From Pseudobacteriovorax sp. (GTDB lineage Bacteria; Bdellovibrionota_B; Oligoflexia; Oligoflexales; Oligoflexaceae), in contig JABSRP010000010.1 in assembly GCA_013215145.1 (NCBI GenBank), forward strand, positions 248,001 to 312,000: 64,000 nucleotides of DNA, given 5' to 3'. The position numbers and the translations under genes are program-made. A model generated the notes under the pieces. The model had not been told where the DNA came from, did no database searches, and saw only the letters and a program-made list of their open reading frames with translations. Below are positions 26,093-35,504 of the stretch, piece after piece. The stretch's first letter is position 1, and each line of letters opens with the position of its first letter.

Positions 26093-27445
26093 TTGGTTGG
26101 GATCCATGAGACCTTAACGCAAAATGTTCGCCGCATGTATGAGCGGTTCCCCTATCCCAACTATCCCCTATTTATTCCTCTTCGATGGCAAGAAGCCTAC
26201 GCTAGCTCTTCCGTTTTTTGCCAAAATATCGCCGGAAACCCTAACGCAACTCAATCTCCAAAGTCGATACTTATAGCTGGCTGTGGGGACGTTCAGCCCT
26301 ATATTTTAAGTAAAATCGAGCCACGAAATCAAAATATTATAGCTGTGGATATTTCAGAACGAAGTCTCCGTCGCGCTCAGAAGCGGGTGATGTTCTGTTG
26401 GAACAAACCAACATTGATCTGCGAGGACCTCAGGGCATTCTTGAGCACCCAACCTGGCCAAAGCTTCGAACACATGGAATGCTATGGTGTACTGCATCAC
26501 CTATCAGAGCCCACAAAGGTATTGCATGAGATGGCAAGGGTACTTGTTCCCGGCGGTAGTTGCCGCATGATGGTCTATAACTCCGCAGCACGCTCATGGA
26601 TGAGATCGCTGTCTAGGGCTATGAGACTACTCGGCTTTGATTACAATAATGCACAAAGCTTAACCGAAGCCAAAGAATTTCTAGAAGCCCTAAAAAAAAC
26701 CTCAGCTGTTTTTGAGAGCCGGCTTGGCTCTCTCGGCCCCAAAACCATAAAACGCTCCGCCCGCCTTGTTGATACGTTCTTTCACGAAAGAGAGGTCAAT
26801 CAAGGTTTGGAGTACTGGCTAAATGCGATCCACAAGGCCAAACTCGTACCAAAGGGCCTATATGACCGCTATGCGGAGCTAGATGATCTGCCAAACCCGA
26901 TGTATCACTTTCCCAACAGGCAGCAACTCAACGAGAGGATTGCAGATAAAAGGTTTGAAAATAACTTCGAGCTATATTTGAGCAAACCAGCGGCAGAACA
27001 AACATCGCTAACATCAAATAAGAATAGCATTAAGCCTCTGCACTTATATACAAAAGACGCTCCCAAAGCCTGGTTTGACTATACAGAAACTAAGAGCATT
27101 CCCTTTTGGTTGCGGCAAAGAATCTGGCATATGCATATTCAAATGTTTTACGTAGACTCACAAAGACTAGATTATGGTCTGTTCGATAAGCTAGAGAAAA
27201 CGAGCATCCAACGCCTTGCCCGGATCGGTGCTTTCGGTGCTCATCTTATCACCCAAGACAGGCTAAAAGATCTCATGTTACGACCTATGGCCGACAGCAT
27301 GGAACCGCCTGACCCACCAAGTCATTCAGATAGTGACATGGAACAAGTGACATTGTTAGTGCGATCCGTCCTTAAAGATAAGCAACAACTGGATCCTCGA
27401 CGTATCGAGCTTATTTTATCGCGGCTGAGACAAGCGCAATCCTAA
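26093..27445 (+). CDS. Class I SAM-dependent methyltransferase with extra C-terminal domain
   Basis: The 450-residue product begins near a MYERFPYPNYP motif, common at the N-terminus of a group of bacterial methyltransferases. The SAM site follows: ILIAGCGDVQPYIL, then AVDISERSLRRAQ and MECYGVLHHLSEP. After residue ~200 the sequence departs from the standard fold, with a ~230-residue C-terminal region (AWFDYTETKSIPFWLRQRIW) of unknown role. The substrate is unknown. The TTG start at 26093 has GGGAG upstream. It lies 18 bases downstream of the binding-protein gene on the same strand and may be co-transcribed. It ends one base before a convergent lipoprotein gene. Confidence 0.82.
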   Translation: MVGIHETLTQNVRRMYERFPYPNYPLFIPLRWQEAYASSSVFCQNIAGNPNATQSPKSILIAGCGDVQPYILSKIEPRNQNIIAVDISERSLRRAQKRVMFCWNKPTLICEDLRAFLSTQPGQSFEHMECYGVLHHLSEPTKVLHEMARVLVPGGSCRMMVYNSAARSWMRSLSRAMRLLGFDYNNAQSLTEAKEFLEALKKTSAVFESRLGSLGPKTIKRSARLVDTFFHEREVNQGLEYWLNAIHKAKLVPKGLYDRYAELDDLPNPMYHFPNRQQLNERIADKRFENNFELYLSKPAAEQTSLTSNKNSIKPLHLYTKDAPKAWFDYTETKSIPFWLRQRIWHMHIQMFYVDSQRLDYGLFDKLEKTSIQRLARIGAFGAHLITQDRLKDLMLRPMADSMEPPDPPSHSDSDMEQVTLLVRSVLKDKQQLDPRRIELILSRLRQAQS

Positions 27446-27446
27446 G

Positions 27447-28322
27447 TTAGGGACACACTGCCATGGACGTTGTAAAACGAAAGATTTCGTCGGAATTATT
27501 GTTGATCGTACTCATGGGATGGGAATAAATCTTAGATGGAGCATCCTGGTTCTCATAGGTGGCATCCTTCCCCATGATGACGACAGATCCATTACCATTG
27601 TGATTGACGCGCGAATTCTCGTCGATATGAACTGTTAGGTTATTGCCTGCAACATTCGCCATGGAGTCTTTTAAAATTACATAACGCCCTCCACCACCTG
27701 ATGCAGCGCTGACATTATTTCCACCGAGACGAGCATCCCCATTACCTGGCATGATATCGATACCCAAGTGATCCTCTCTACAATCGTCGCCGATAAGGAT
27801 TTTTTTCGGCTCGGAAATTGATCTCGGATCTAAGTTCACGTCACTAAATTCCGCGGAAATAGCTATTTGATCGAAAGCATACATCATCTCCACAGTAGAA
27901 GACCCTGTCGCTGTTATCTCAACATCCCACGGCTCTGGAGCTGGGCTGGACTGACTAATGGCAACACCAGACACATTGCTGGCGGCGGCCCAAGTAAGAT
28001 CACTGGTGGTGACGGGATCAAGAGCATCTAAACCGCCTTCAGAAACCTTACAGTACATCGTTGAAGATTCGGCCGACGAGGCCTCCGTCTGCTGACAGAA
28101 AAGGTAAAGCTCGCCAACGGGAACGTTTACAACTATCACATCGCCATCAATAGAAATCCCATCGCCCCAATCACCGGCTCCGATCGAAGCACTTTCTTGG
28201 CTATCAGTAGCGCCAATGTTAGCTTCGCCAGAAAAAGTCTGATCTGTTGATCGTGATTCAAAGGAGCTGCATCCGATCATCAAAAAGACGAGCGAAGCGC
28301 CAAAGACATTAACTTGTGACAT
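27447..28322 (-). CDS. Lipoprotein, possibly DUF3060-like
   Basis: The 291-residue product has a lipoprotein signal (GASLVFLMIGC, lipobox MIGC). It contains a Ser/Gly/Asp-rich region, four later cysteines (FCQQ, MYCK, DDC, AVCP) and a C-terminal stretch with repeated asparagine-glycine turns (RLGGNNVSAASGG, NVAGNNLTVHI, RVNHNGNGSVVIMG). The last pattern is like the right-handed strand repeats of DUF3060-type proteins; I am not certain. It lies 84 bases after trmD on the same strand, with a GGAGG site before its ATG. Its location is probably the outer or inner membrane. Confidence 0.72.
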   Translation of the reverse strand: MSQVNVFGASLVFLMIGCSSFESRSTDQTFSGEANIGATDSQESASIGAGDWGDGISIDGDVIVVNVPVGELYLFCQQTEASSAESSTMYCKVSEGGLDALDPVTTSDLTWAAASNVSGVAISQSSPAPEPWDVEITATGSSTVEMMYAFDQIAISAEFSDVNLDPRSISEPKKILIGDDCREDHLGIDIMPGNGDARLGGNNVSAASGGGGRYVILKDSMANVAGNNLTVHIDENSRVNHNGNGSVVIMGKDATYENQDAPSKIYSHPMSTINNNSDEIFRFTTSMAVCP

Positions 28323-28406
28323 GAGTTTCCTCCAGGCTTATAGTACATATCGGAATTGCCGGAGTTTGGGCTCGAAAAAAAGTATTTGGCTAATATATTT
28401 AAGTTG

Positions 28407-29102
28407 TTAGCTTCGAGATTTAATGAGGTCTGGTCGTAAGGATTCCGTAATTTTACGGCTAGAATTTGTACGCCATTCTGCGATCTCACTATGATTGCCT
28501 GACAGCAAGACTTTTGGAACTGCATGCCCACAAAAGTCACTCGGCCGCGTATATTGAGGGGCTTCCAAAAATCCAGATAATTCTGAGCTAAAGGAGTCAA
28601 AATTAGCGCTATCCTGATGCCCGAGAGCTCCTGGCAAAAAGCGAACAATGCTGTCAGCTATCAGAAGGCAGGGTAACTCTCCCCCAGATACTACAAAGTC
28701 ACCCACACTAACTTGCACATCCGCATACTGATCGAGAAATCTTTGGTCGATTCCTGCAAATCGCCCAGCTATCAGTATGAGGTGATTGGCCTTTTCAGCA
28801 AACGACTTAGCGTACGCTGCCGACCAGGAATGTCCTCCTGGAGCGGGCACAACGACTTTTGCCTCCGGAGAGTTTTTTTTCAGATCGAGCACACAATTTG
28901 CCAATGGCTCTGGCCTTAACAGCATCCCATCGCCACCACCATAAACGCGGCTATCCACTGTCCCCCGCTCATCGATGGCATAATCGCGAAGATTAACCAC
29001 TTCGACCTCACAGCTTTTGTGAGCGATAGCTGAGCGAAACACTCCGAAATTCAAATACGAGGAGATAAACTCTGGATGAATCGATACCAAAGAGAGCTTC
29101 AT
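28407..29102 (-). CDS. trmD: tRNA (guanine37-N1)-methyltransferase TrmD
   Basis: TrmD methylates G37 next to the anticodon, preventing frameshifting. The 231-residue protein shows SLVSIHPEFISSYLNFGVF, YGGGDGMLLRPEPLANC and the trefoil-knot SAM motif VSVGDFVVSGGELPCLLIAD. The C-terminal region has YTRPSDFCGHAVPKVLLSGNH. It begins at the last base of the rimM stop region, so the genes are coupled. This is the usual rpsP-rimM-trmD order; rplS, which often follows, is not adjacent. Confidence 0.96.
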   Translation of the reverse strand: MKLSLVSIHPEFISSYLNFGVFRSAIAHKSCEVEVVNLRDYAIDERGTVDSRVYGGGDGMLLRPEPLANCVLDLKKNSPEAKVVVPAPGGHSWSAAYAKSFAEKANHLILIAGRFAGIDQRFLDQYADVQVSVGDFVVSGGELPCLLIADSIVRFLPGALGHQDSANFDSFSSELSGFLEAPQYTRPSDFCGHAVPKVLLSGNHSEIAEWRTNSSRKITESLRPDLIKSRS

Positions 29103-29698
29103 TATTTCATCGACTCCCAGGTATCGGCGAAGGTTTCCGCGGGGACGAGCAAGCGGATAGGCTGATCATCAAGGGAGAAGTCCATGGAAACATAGGCTGA
29201 GACTAACGGAATACTAAGGAACTGCTTAGCGTCGTTATGAATCTCAATGATATCCGATGCCCCGTAGTTGTTAACGGAGGCGATCTTCCCCATGTAAAGG
29301 CCTTCGGAATCCTCAATTTTGCGTCCGATCAAATCATCCCAAAAGAACTCTTCATCTTCGTCGATGGTCAAGTCCTTTCGCTGACATAGGATGGGCGCAC
29401 CTTTCAGAACCTCCACAGTATTCCTGCTGTCGATTCCTTCGATGGCCGTTACCAGACGTCCATTCTGAATGCGAGACCATTTGATTTTTCTAGATTGTAG
29501 CTGACGGGACTTTGACTGAGGATCGCGAATGGCGACCTGATGCAAACCATCTGGAAAAGGCTCTATCCGACCAAACACGAAAAAAGCACCTTGGAGGCCA
29601 TGAGCCTTACCAACGGTGCCTATTTCCATCCAATCATCAAGGTCATTCGTACCTTGATGCTTTGATCGGACTTTATTTAGCGTCTTGTTTTCGGTCAA
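29102..29698 (-). CDS. rimM: Ribosome maturation factor RimM
   Basis: RimM helps assemble the 30S head with S19. The 198-residue protein has the N-terminal MEIGTVGKAHGLQGAFFVFG barrel and linker (EFFWDDLIGRKIEDSEG), then a PRC-barrel with KIASVNNYGASDIIEI and LSIPLVSAYV. The annotated start overlaps rpsP by 26 bases. ATG 24 codons later would put the family motif at the very N-terminus, so the true start is uncertain. It is coupled to trmD by a one-base overlap. Confidence 0.93.
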   Translation of the reverse strand: MTENKTLNKVRSKHQGTNDLDDWMEIGTVGKAHGLQGAFFVFGRIEPFPDGLHQVAIRDPQSKSRQLQSRKIKWSRIQNGRLVTAIEGIDSRNTVEVLKGAPILCQRKDLTIDEDEEFFWDDLIGRKIEDSEGLYMGKIASVNNYGASDIIEIHNDAKQFLSIPLVSAYVSMDFSLDDQPIRLLVPAETFADTWESMK

Positions 29699-29939
29699 GT
29701 TTAACGCTTTTCTTTTTCAAGATATTTGCCACCGCACTCGAAACTTGAGCGCCGTTTGCGTACCAGTACTGAACGCGATCAGTCTTCACTTCCATGATAG
29801 ACGGTTCTTTGTTCGGATCGTAATAGCCTAATTTTTCAATGAATCGTCCGTTTCGCGGCCGACGTGAGTCAGTAGCTACGATATGGTAAAACGGTCGATG
29901 TGTACTTCCGTGTCTCTGTAGTCGTAATGTCAGAGCCAT
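29673..29939 (-). CDS. rpsP: 30S ribosomal protein S16
   Basis: The 88-residue protein matches S16 throughout: MALTLRLQRHGSTHRPFYHI, ADSRRPRNGRFIEKLGYYDP and the later segment DRVQYWYANGAQVS. S16 stabilises the 5' domain of the 30S subunit. It is first in the leftward rpsP-rimM-trmD set. A GGGGGAG ribosome site precedes the ATG by a few bases. Its promoter must lie in the 314-base divergent gap to the right. Confidence 0.96.
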   Translation of the reverse strand: MALTLRLQRHGSTHRPFYHIVATDSRRPRNGRFIEKLGYYDPNKEPSIMEVKTDRVQYWYANGAQVSSAVANILKKKSVKLDRKQDAK

Positions 29940-30253
29940 TACTCCCCCAATTATCTAATGTTTGTCATAAATTTGGTATAAAGCACTTTTTTGCAGATTG
30001 TTTAATCCGGTTTATGCTTCAAAAAGCCAAGGTCGTTCGTATACCAGGGTTTTTTAAGAAACTCTACAAAAAACAGACCAATGGACCAGGAATTTTCTAG
30101 CAGTTAGGCTCCTACAGCTCAATACAAACTACCCACTAGCAATATAACTATTTAATTTTAAAGCGATTATACTTTTGCCCCGAAATATAGTGTTCAATAG
30201 ACTTATCTGTTAGAATTATATAATCTAGATGAAAGATAATTTGTGAGGCCAAT
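29940..30253. other. Divergent intergenic region, rpsP and MBL-fold gene
   Basis: This 314-base AT-rich gap must hold promoters for both flanking genes. On the plus strand TATAAT at 30219-30224 lies 30 bases before the ATG at 30254 and is a good -10; no convincing -35 is at the right distance. A weak inverted pair GTTTTTT / AAAAAAC occurs near 30048-30072. A 66-codon frame at 29900-30100 has no ribosome site or family look. I see no RNA gene that I can support. Confidence 0.5.
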
Positions 30254-31246
30254 GTGAAGCTCAAAATGTGGGGAACTCGCGGATCACTACCACGCGCCAT
30301 CAACAACCAATACTTTGTCAACCTAGTCGATCACTATGCTCGCACCGCTGAAAAGGCGGGGATGACGTCCATCAGTGAGTTTCGCAACGCCATTCGCGAT
30401 GGTGATCTGGGTAATCCTCTGGTATTCGGCGGCAATACAACCTGCAATGAGATTACTTATAAGAACCACAGATTCTTCGTCGATATGGGGACGGGGTTTG
30501 CCGAAGCCGCCTCGGAAGTGATGGCACAAGGGCGCACGGAGTTTGTGATCTTCCAAACTCACCTGCATTGGGACCACATCATGGGTCTGCCGTTTTTTGT
30601 TCCGGTCTACATACCCGGCAACAAGCTAACCATTTATCACGTACACCCTCATGCTCCAGAATTCATCAAGTGCCAGTTTAACGGCATTAATTTCCCGGTG
30701 AAATGGGACGAACTCGGCGCTGAAATCGAATTTAAGCATATTAAGATTTACCAAAAGATTAAGTTCGATAACCTAACGATCTCCCCTTTCGCTCTCGATC
30801 ATCCCGGAGGGTCTTTTGGTTATCGATTTGATGCCGATGGCTACTCCCTAGCGATTGGTGTTGATGGCGAGTACAAAAGGCTAACACCCAAAGATCTGGG
30901 CAAGGATCACGTCTATTACACCAATCTCGATCTTCTAGTCTTTGATGCCCAGTACGAGATGGACGAGCTTGCAAGTCGTTTCGACTGGGGGCACTGCAGC
31001 CCACCTATTGGCGTCGACTTGGCCCTACGAGAGGGCATCCGCAATATCATCCTAACTCATCACGACCCTCGTTCGCCCGAGCAGAAGGAATTCCGTATGC
31101 TCGCACAAGCCACGGGCCACCTGGAGAAGCAGCTGTCAGCCTATCAGGACGTCTGGGATAAGCTCAATCAGCCTGAAGGGCCACATATTCAGCTGGCCTT
31201 CGACGGCCTCGAATTTGACCTAACCAAGCTACCTCTGAGGCCTTAA
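30254..31246 (+). CDS. Metallo-beta-lactamase-fold hydrolase
   Basis: The 330-residue protein has the MBL metal-binding signature THLHWDHIMGLPFF (near residue 100) and a downstream DHPGGSFGYRF. An aspartate lies in AIGVDGEY, with a final THHDP histidine. The opening MWGTRGSLP and VFGGNTTCNEI match the group of MBL enzymes related to PhnP or cAMP phosphodiesterase and to signal-transduction MBL proteins. The substrate is unknown, and no signal peptide is seen. Between residues 12 and 55 it contains an extra segment (LVDHYARTAEKAGMTSISEF) not typical of PhnP. It is divergent from rpsP. Confidence 0.85.
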   Translation: MKLKMWGTRGSLPRAINNQYFVNLVDHYARTAEKAGMTSISEFRNAIRDGDLGNPLVFGGNTTCNEITYKNHRFFVDMGTGFAEAASEVMAQGRTEFVIFQTHLHWDHIMGLPFFVPVYIPGNKLTIYHVHPHAPEFIKCQFNGINFPVKWDELGAEIEFKHIKIYQKIKFDNLTISPFALDHPGGSFGYRFDADGYSLAIGVDGEYKRLTPKDLGKDHVYYTNLDLLVFDAQYEMDELASRFDWGHCSPPIGVDLALREGIRNIILTHHDPRSPEQKEFRMLAQATGHLEKQLSAYQDVWDKLNQPEGPHIQLAFDGLEFDLTKLPLRP

Positions 31247-31361
31247 GGCTCAAAACCAGTCGAAGTTACGTATCATAGGCGGTTCGACAAAATTAACGTT
31301 CCTCTTAATCTTTGATTCTTATATCCTAGTGGTATGTTCGTTTGCCCTAAGGATTACATTC

Positions 31362-32789
31362 ATGTCACGTTTTAAAATTATTACCCTTAGCCTCATCTTG
31401 TTTCTTGGGGTTGCTCCTGGTGTTTTTGCTCAAATAACACTTGATGTTAGTATTGCGAACGAAACTCTACGCCGGGATGCTTCAAACCAAAAAATCCTCA
31501 AATTCAATTTTGATTTACAAAATTTACCGCTTTCCGATGGAGCCTCAGACCCAACAGATGCAGATATTTTTCGATTAGTGGTGACTAACCTTACAGTATG
31601 CCGACAAAATGGATGTACAGAGTTTTTCAAGTGGGCAAGTGTACCTTCCGATATTAAAAACCCAATTGGTGACAATATAGATGACCCAGATATAACAATT
31701 TCTTATCAAGGTTCGTCCATCACCATTACACAGCAAAGGGACTACTATAGTGCTGAAGTAGAGTTCGATATAATAATAGACGATGAAGGAGGTGAGTTTG
31801 CAGATAACTTCTCGGTTTACTACCAATACCGTGATAGTAATCGAAATCTCACAAATACAATAGGTATCACTGAAGCAAAACCAGTCACCTCACAACTTGA
31901 AGGCGTCGTTGCTAATCAGAGCAACCTAGGAGTCACTATTAGCTGGAACCCCATTAGCTCTGTTAGCTTCGAAGGTGAAACCAACCAGGGATCGCCAGAA
32001 GGTTTTAGAGCTTACCGTATTGAAGTGACGGAAGCCGATGGTAATGCAGAACCTTTTACACTAAGTATCGTAGAGGCAAGCACTGAAACCTCACCAAATT
32101 GCACACTTGATACTGACTTTTCTACGCCAGAAGCCCCGACATGCACATTCTCCTGCACGGCTCCTGGAAGTCTAAGCAAATCATTAGCAGAAAACGAAAG
32201 CAGATCAGAATCTGAAAGATCAGTAGAAGTACAAACGATTACCGAGGGAAGCGTTATAGGATTTTCGGGCTTGGAAGACACAAATTCCTATCATGCCATG
32301 ATCCCTCAAATATTACCCGAAGGGAGACTAGCGACTGTTCCGGCGACGACTGATGACGGTGAGGCAACCTACACAGCATCCTGCGTCATAGCCCAACCCG
32401 GTGAATTCTTCACCTATGCGCAGCTAGGCGGAGCCGGCGATCCTGCCCAAAAAGACCCTAACTGCTTTATAGCCACGGCTGCTTACGGAACACCGCTCCA
32501 CAGCCGTTTGGATGATTTGCGTTGGTTTCGCGATCGGGTGATCTATCAGATTCCAGGTGGCTCGTATTTCGTCGCAGCTTACTACCATTTTAGTCCAGAG
32601 ATCGCCCAGTCCATCGTCTTCAACGAGGGGGCAAAATCTCTGGTTCGCGGTGGGCTATGGCTGCCGACAAGCATGATTTCATGGCTTCGCATCAGCCCGC
32701 TCTCGTTCTTTCTGACTCTTGTTGGTGTGGCTGGTCTAGCTTTTCTTGCCTTCCGCAAAGGGCGGCACAAAAAGGCCCAATCCCTCTGA
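31362..32789 (+). CDS. Exported CFI-box-CTERM protein
   Basis: The 475-residue protein has a signal peptide (IITLSLILFLGVAPGVFAQ) and an extracytoplasmic region with fibronectin-like strands (LEGVVANQSNLGVTISWNPI). It then has the motif CFIATAAYGTPLHSRLDDLR at residue ~368. The CFI-box is a conserved C-terminal region in exported proteins of diverse Gram-negatives. It is followed here by a transmembrane segment (LSFFLTLVGVAGLAFLAF) and a basic end (RKGRHKKAQ), like other C-terminal sorting domains. Start chosen at ATG 31362, with AAGGA upstream. The last 54 bases overlap the convergent mscS gene. Confidence 0.82.
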   Translation: MSRFKIITLSLILFLGVAPGVFAQITLDVSIANETLRRDASNQKILKFNFDLQNLPLSDGASDPTDADIFRLVVTNLTVCRQNGCTEFFKWASVPSDIKNPIGDNIDDPDITISYQGSSITITQQRDYYSAEVEFDIIIDDEGGEFADNFSVYYQYRDSNRNLTNTIGITEAKPVTSQLEGVVANQSNLGVTISWNPISSVSFEGETNQGSPEGFRAYRIEVTEADGNAEPFTLSIVEASTETSPNCTLDTDFSTPEAPTCTFSCTAPGSLSKSLAENESRSESERSVEVQTITEGSVIGFSGLEDTNSYHAMIPQILPEGRLATVPATTDDGEATYTASCVIAQPGEFFTYAQLGGAGDPAQKDPNCFIATAAYGTPLHSRLDDLRWFRDRVIYQIPGGSYFVAAYYHFSPEIAQSIVFNEGAKSLVRGGLWLPTSMISWLRISPLSFFLTLVGVAGLAFLAFRKGRHKKAQSL

Positions 32790-34490
32790 TTTAGACTGAA
32801 CTCCTCCGGGCCCAAAGGCCTTTGCCGATGCTAGCAGAGCCTGAGCATCGGTATCTGCAGGATCTTCTGCACTGCCTTGCTCGGGAGTAGACTCCACGTA
32901 GATAGACTGGGAAGGAAAGGCAAAGGAGACGCCAAGTTTTTCGGCGAGCCGTTTGATTTCCATAAAGATATTTTGTTTCTGAACTAGCTCCTGACTCCAG
33001 TCGGGAACCTGAAGGAAAAAGTACAGTAAGATATCGAGTGAGGATGGCCCGTAGTTATTGAACACCACATGAAAATAGTCTTTCCTAGTAAACTTGTTAG
33101 CTTTGATAATCTCTTTGATGCCCTCAAGGAAGACCTCCAAGGTCTCGGGACCCGTGTCATAGGTGACTCCAATCACAGTTTTCACCCGGCGATAGGTCCT
33201 GCGCCCCAGGTTATCGATACTAGCGTTAGCGACGGTAGCATTGGGGACAGTGATCTGTGAGTCGTAGAAGGTACGAACCCGTGTGGAGCGAAAGCCCACC
33301 TCTTCCACGGTTCCCTCGACACCACCAAATTTCACCCAGTCACCCAGCTTAAAGGGCCGATCCCAAAAGATCATCAAAGACCCAAAGAGGTTGGCTGCCG
33401 TGTCTTTTGCTGCTAAAGCAAAGGCAAGACCACCTAATCCAAGCCCTGCAATCACAGACATAACATTGATACCGAGATTTTGTAGGGCAATCAGAATCCC
33501 AAATATCAAAATAAAGGTTTTAAGAGCCCTCGATACCAGGGGAACCAGTTGATCATCGATCAAGAAGTCTGTTTTCTTGGATAGGATAGCTACATAGTGA
33601 GACAAAACTCCGGCCATACGATAAAACGTCCAGATAACAGAAATACTAAATATCACTTGGACTACCACTGAGAGAATCTCGAGAGCGATTCCCTCAAGTC
33701 TCAATAGGTACAAAGAAGCAAACCAAACACCCGAAGCTACACAGTAAGATAAGGGGCCTTCTATAGCCTCCAGCAAACGGTCATCCCACTCAAAGGACGA
33801 AATGGTGGCGACCTTTTTCGCTAACTTCAGTAGCCTTTCGGTTATGTATTTAAAGACAAACCCTAGGAATATAGCCAAGAAAATTCCCACAGCCTGCCAC
33901 TTAGGAAAGCCGAAAAAATCACCTTTGAGGTAGCTTGGGATAGCTGATTCTAAAAAGGCATCTTTATACCCTGCACCACCAGGACTAACGACATAAGGGT
34001 AATCTCTTACCAAATCAAAAAAATACTTTGCCTCGTCAACAGTTTCCGAGCTGAATAAAAACTCTCCCTGCCGCGGCCCTTCGGTGATCCGCCTAATCAC
34101 TATTTCCGTATTTTTCAATCGCCAATAACCATCGATTTCTGGAGCTTTTGATCCCGGTGGAACATAGTCGTAATCTATCTCAATGACCCGATCAATCACC
34201 TCTTTGAGAAAGATAGCTGCATTGCGACCTGTCTCTGTTTTCAACAAGGTTGTGACATGGCTCAAATCTAGTGTCTTAACCGCACGATCGATAGCTTTTT
34301 GCTTCTCTTCATCATCATCTTCGATACCTGCTCGATAGGTCTCCATCGCCGTCATAAAGGTTTTTAGAGTATCTTGGGGACTATCAGTTTTTACGGGCTT
34401 TAGCACATCCAAAGCCAAGACTTGAGTCCCGGGTAGCAAGAGCATGAAAAGAGCAAAGAACTTTAACAAAACAGATTCTCCCAAAGGCAC
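32736..34490 (-). CDS. MscS-family mechanosensitive channel
   Basis: The 584-residue protein has an N-terminal signal-like stretch (FFALFMLLLPGTQVLA), a periplasmic region of about 170 residues, then several membrane helices. The MscS core is clear: the Gly/Ala-rich pore helix GLGLGGLAFALAAKDTAANL, then GSLMIFWDRPFKLGDWV, GTVEEVGFRSTRVRTFYDSQ and IDNLGRRTYRR. It should open under membrane tension to release osmolytes. The C-terminal ~50 residues are low-complexity, and the final 54 bases overlap the CFI-box gene. It starts 12 bases after the yhdH-like gene and probably shares its transcript. Confidence 0.92.
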   Translation of the reverse strand: MPLGESVLLKFFALFMLLLPGTQVLALDVLKPVKTDSPQDTLKTFMTAMETYRAGIEDDDEEKQKAIDRAVKTLDLSHVTTLLKTETGRNAAIFLKEVIDRVIEIDYDYVPPGSKAPEIDGYWRLKNTEIVIRRITEGPRQGEFLFSSETVDEAKYFFDLVRDYPYVVSPGGAGYKDAFLESAIPSYLKGDFFGFPKWQAVGIFLAIFLGFVFKYITERLLKLAKKVATISSFEWDDRLLEAIEGPLSYCVASGVWFASLYLLRLEGIALEILSVVVQVIFSISVIWTFYRMAGVLSHYVAILSKKTDFLIDDQLVPLVSRALKTFILIFGILIALQNLGINVMSVIAGLGLGGLAFALAAKDTAANLFGSLMIFWDRPFKLGDWVKFGGVEGTVEEVGFRSTRVRTFYDSQITVPNATVANASIDNLGRRTYRRVKTVIGVTYDTGPETLEVFLEGIKEIIKANKFTRKDYFHVVFNNYGPSSLDILLYFFLQVPDWSQELVQKQNIFMEIKRLAEKLGVSFAFPSQSIYVESTPEQGSAEDPADTDAQALLASAKAFGPGGVQSKSEGLGLFVPPFAEGKKS

Positions 34491-34502
34491 AAGTAGATGC
34501 GG

Positions 34503-35504
34503 TTAAGAAATTTTTACGATCGCCCGACCAGAAAATTTTCGCTCCAAGAGAGCGTGAAATACATCATTTAGTTCTGTCAATCCAACTTCACGGCTCACAA
34601 AACTCTCTAAGTCTTGAGGACGCCATTTGTTGGTAAGCATTTGCCATACATGCTCCCGAAGAGGTCTGGGGCAGTTATTGGAACTAATTCCAAGAATCGA
34701 TACCCCACGCAAGATAAAAGGCATGACGGTATTCGAGAACTTAAAGTCGGCGGCCAACCCAACGCTAGCAATGTTTCCCCAGAGGTCTGTGTGCCTGATG
34801 ATTCCTTCGAGAAGACTGCCACCAACATTATCGATAGCTCCTGCAAAGCGCACCGACTCTAAGGGTCTTTGACCCAGGTCCAAATCGTCTGGTTTTACAA
34901 CCTGCGACGCACCCAATGCCTTTAACCTATCCACTTGACTGTCTTTACCGCTAACAGCAATGACTTCGAAGCCTTCAGTGGCTAACATGGAAACCGCCAG
35001 ACTTCCCACGCCACCGCTGGCTCCGGTAACCACTATCGGTCCTTGCTCAGGTTTTTGCCCATTCTGCAGCATACGAGCCAAGCATAGACCCGCGGTAAAT
35101 CCAGCGGTTCCGAAAATCATAGCATCGCGGGTACTCAACCTCTCCCCTAAGGGGATGACCCAATCAGAGTTGACACGCACGATTTCGCTGTAGCCGCCGT
35201 CATGGGACTCGCCGATACCACAACCAGTGACCAAAACCTTTTGACCAACTGAGATATGAGGATCGTCGCTACTTATCACGCGACCAGAAACATCAATCCC
35301 AGGCACCAATGGAAAGCTTCGCTGAATCTTACCAGTACCGGTCGCCCCTAAGGCATCCTTGTAATTGACACTAGAATACTCGGCAGCAATGATGACGTTA
35401 CCTTCGCCTAATTGCTCTAGTTTTAGGGTTTCCATCCGATTACTGACAACCTTATCGGCGTTGCGGTGAACCCGCATAGCCTGAAACTCGTTTGGAATGC
35501 TCAT
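34503..35504 (-). CDS. YhdH/AcuI-family NADPH oxidoreductase
   Basis: The 333-residue protein belongs to the medium-chain dehydrogenase superfamily, YhdH/AcuI branch (acrylyl-CoA reductase or quinone oxidoreductase). Evidence is EYSSVNYKDALGATGTG, the substrate-region PGIDVSGRV, the nucleotide-binding loop VTGASGGVGSLAVSML, and VSGKDSQVDRLKALGAS. The catalytic zinc ligands of alcohol dehydrogenases are absent, as in this branch. Other family members reduce acrylyl-CoA formed from DMSP or hydroxypropionate, but no such pathway gene is near. It overlaps lysA by four bases. Confidence 0.88.
   Translation of the reverse strand: MSIPNEFQAMRVHRNADKVVSNRMETLKLEQLGEGNVIIAAEYSSVNYKDALGATGTGKIQRSFPLVPGIDVSGRVISSDDPHISVGQKVLVTGCGIGESHDGGYSEIVRVNSDWVIPLGERLSTRDAMIFGTAGFTAGLCLARMLQNGQKPEQGPIVVTGASGGVGSLAVSMLATEGFEVIAVSGKDSQVDRLKALGASQVVKPDDLDLGQRPLESVRFAGAIDNVGGSLLEGIIRHTDLWGNIASVGLAADFKFSNTVMPFILRGVSILGISSNNCPRPLREHVWQMLTNKWRPQDLESFVSREVGLTELNDVFHALLERKFSGRAIVKIS

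Noticed and set aside
28280..28648. 122-codon frame antisense and frame-shifted to trmD
   Set aside because: It lies mostly inside trmD in another frame and contains no conserved feature; it is a shadow.
29900..30100. 66-codon frame in the rpsP divergent region
   Set aside because: It starts inside rpsP on the other strand, has no ribosome site, and shows no family pattern.
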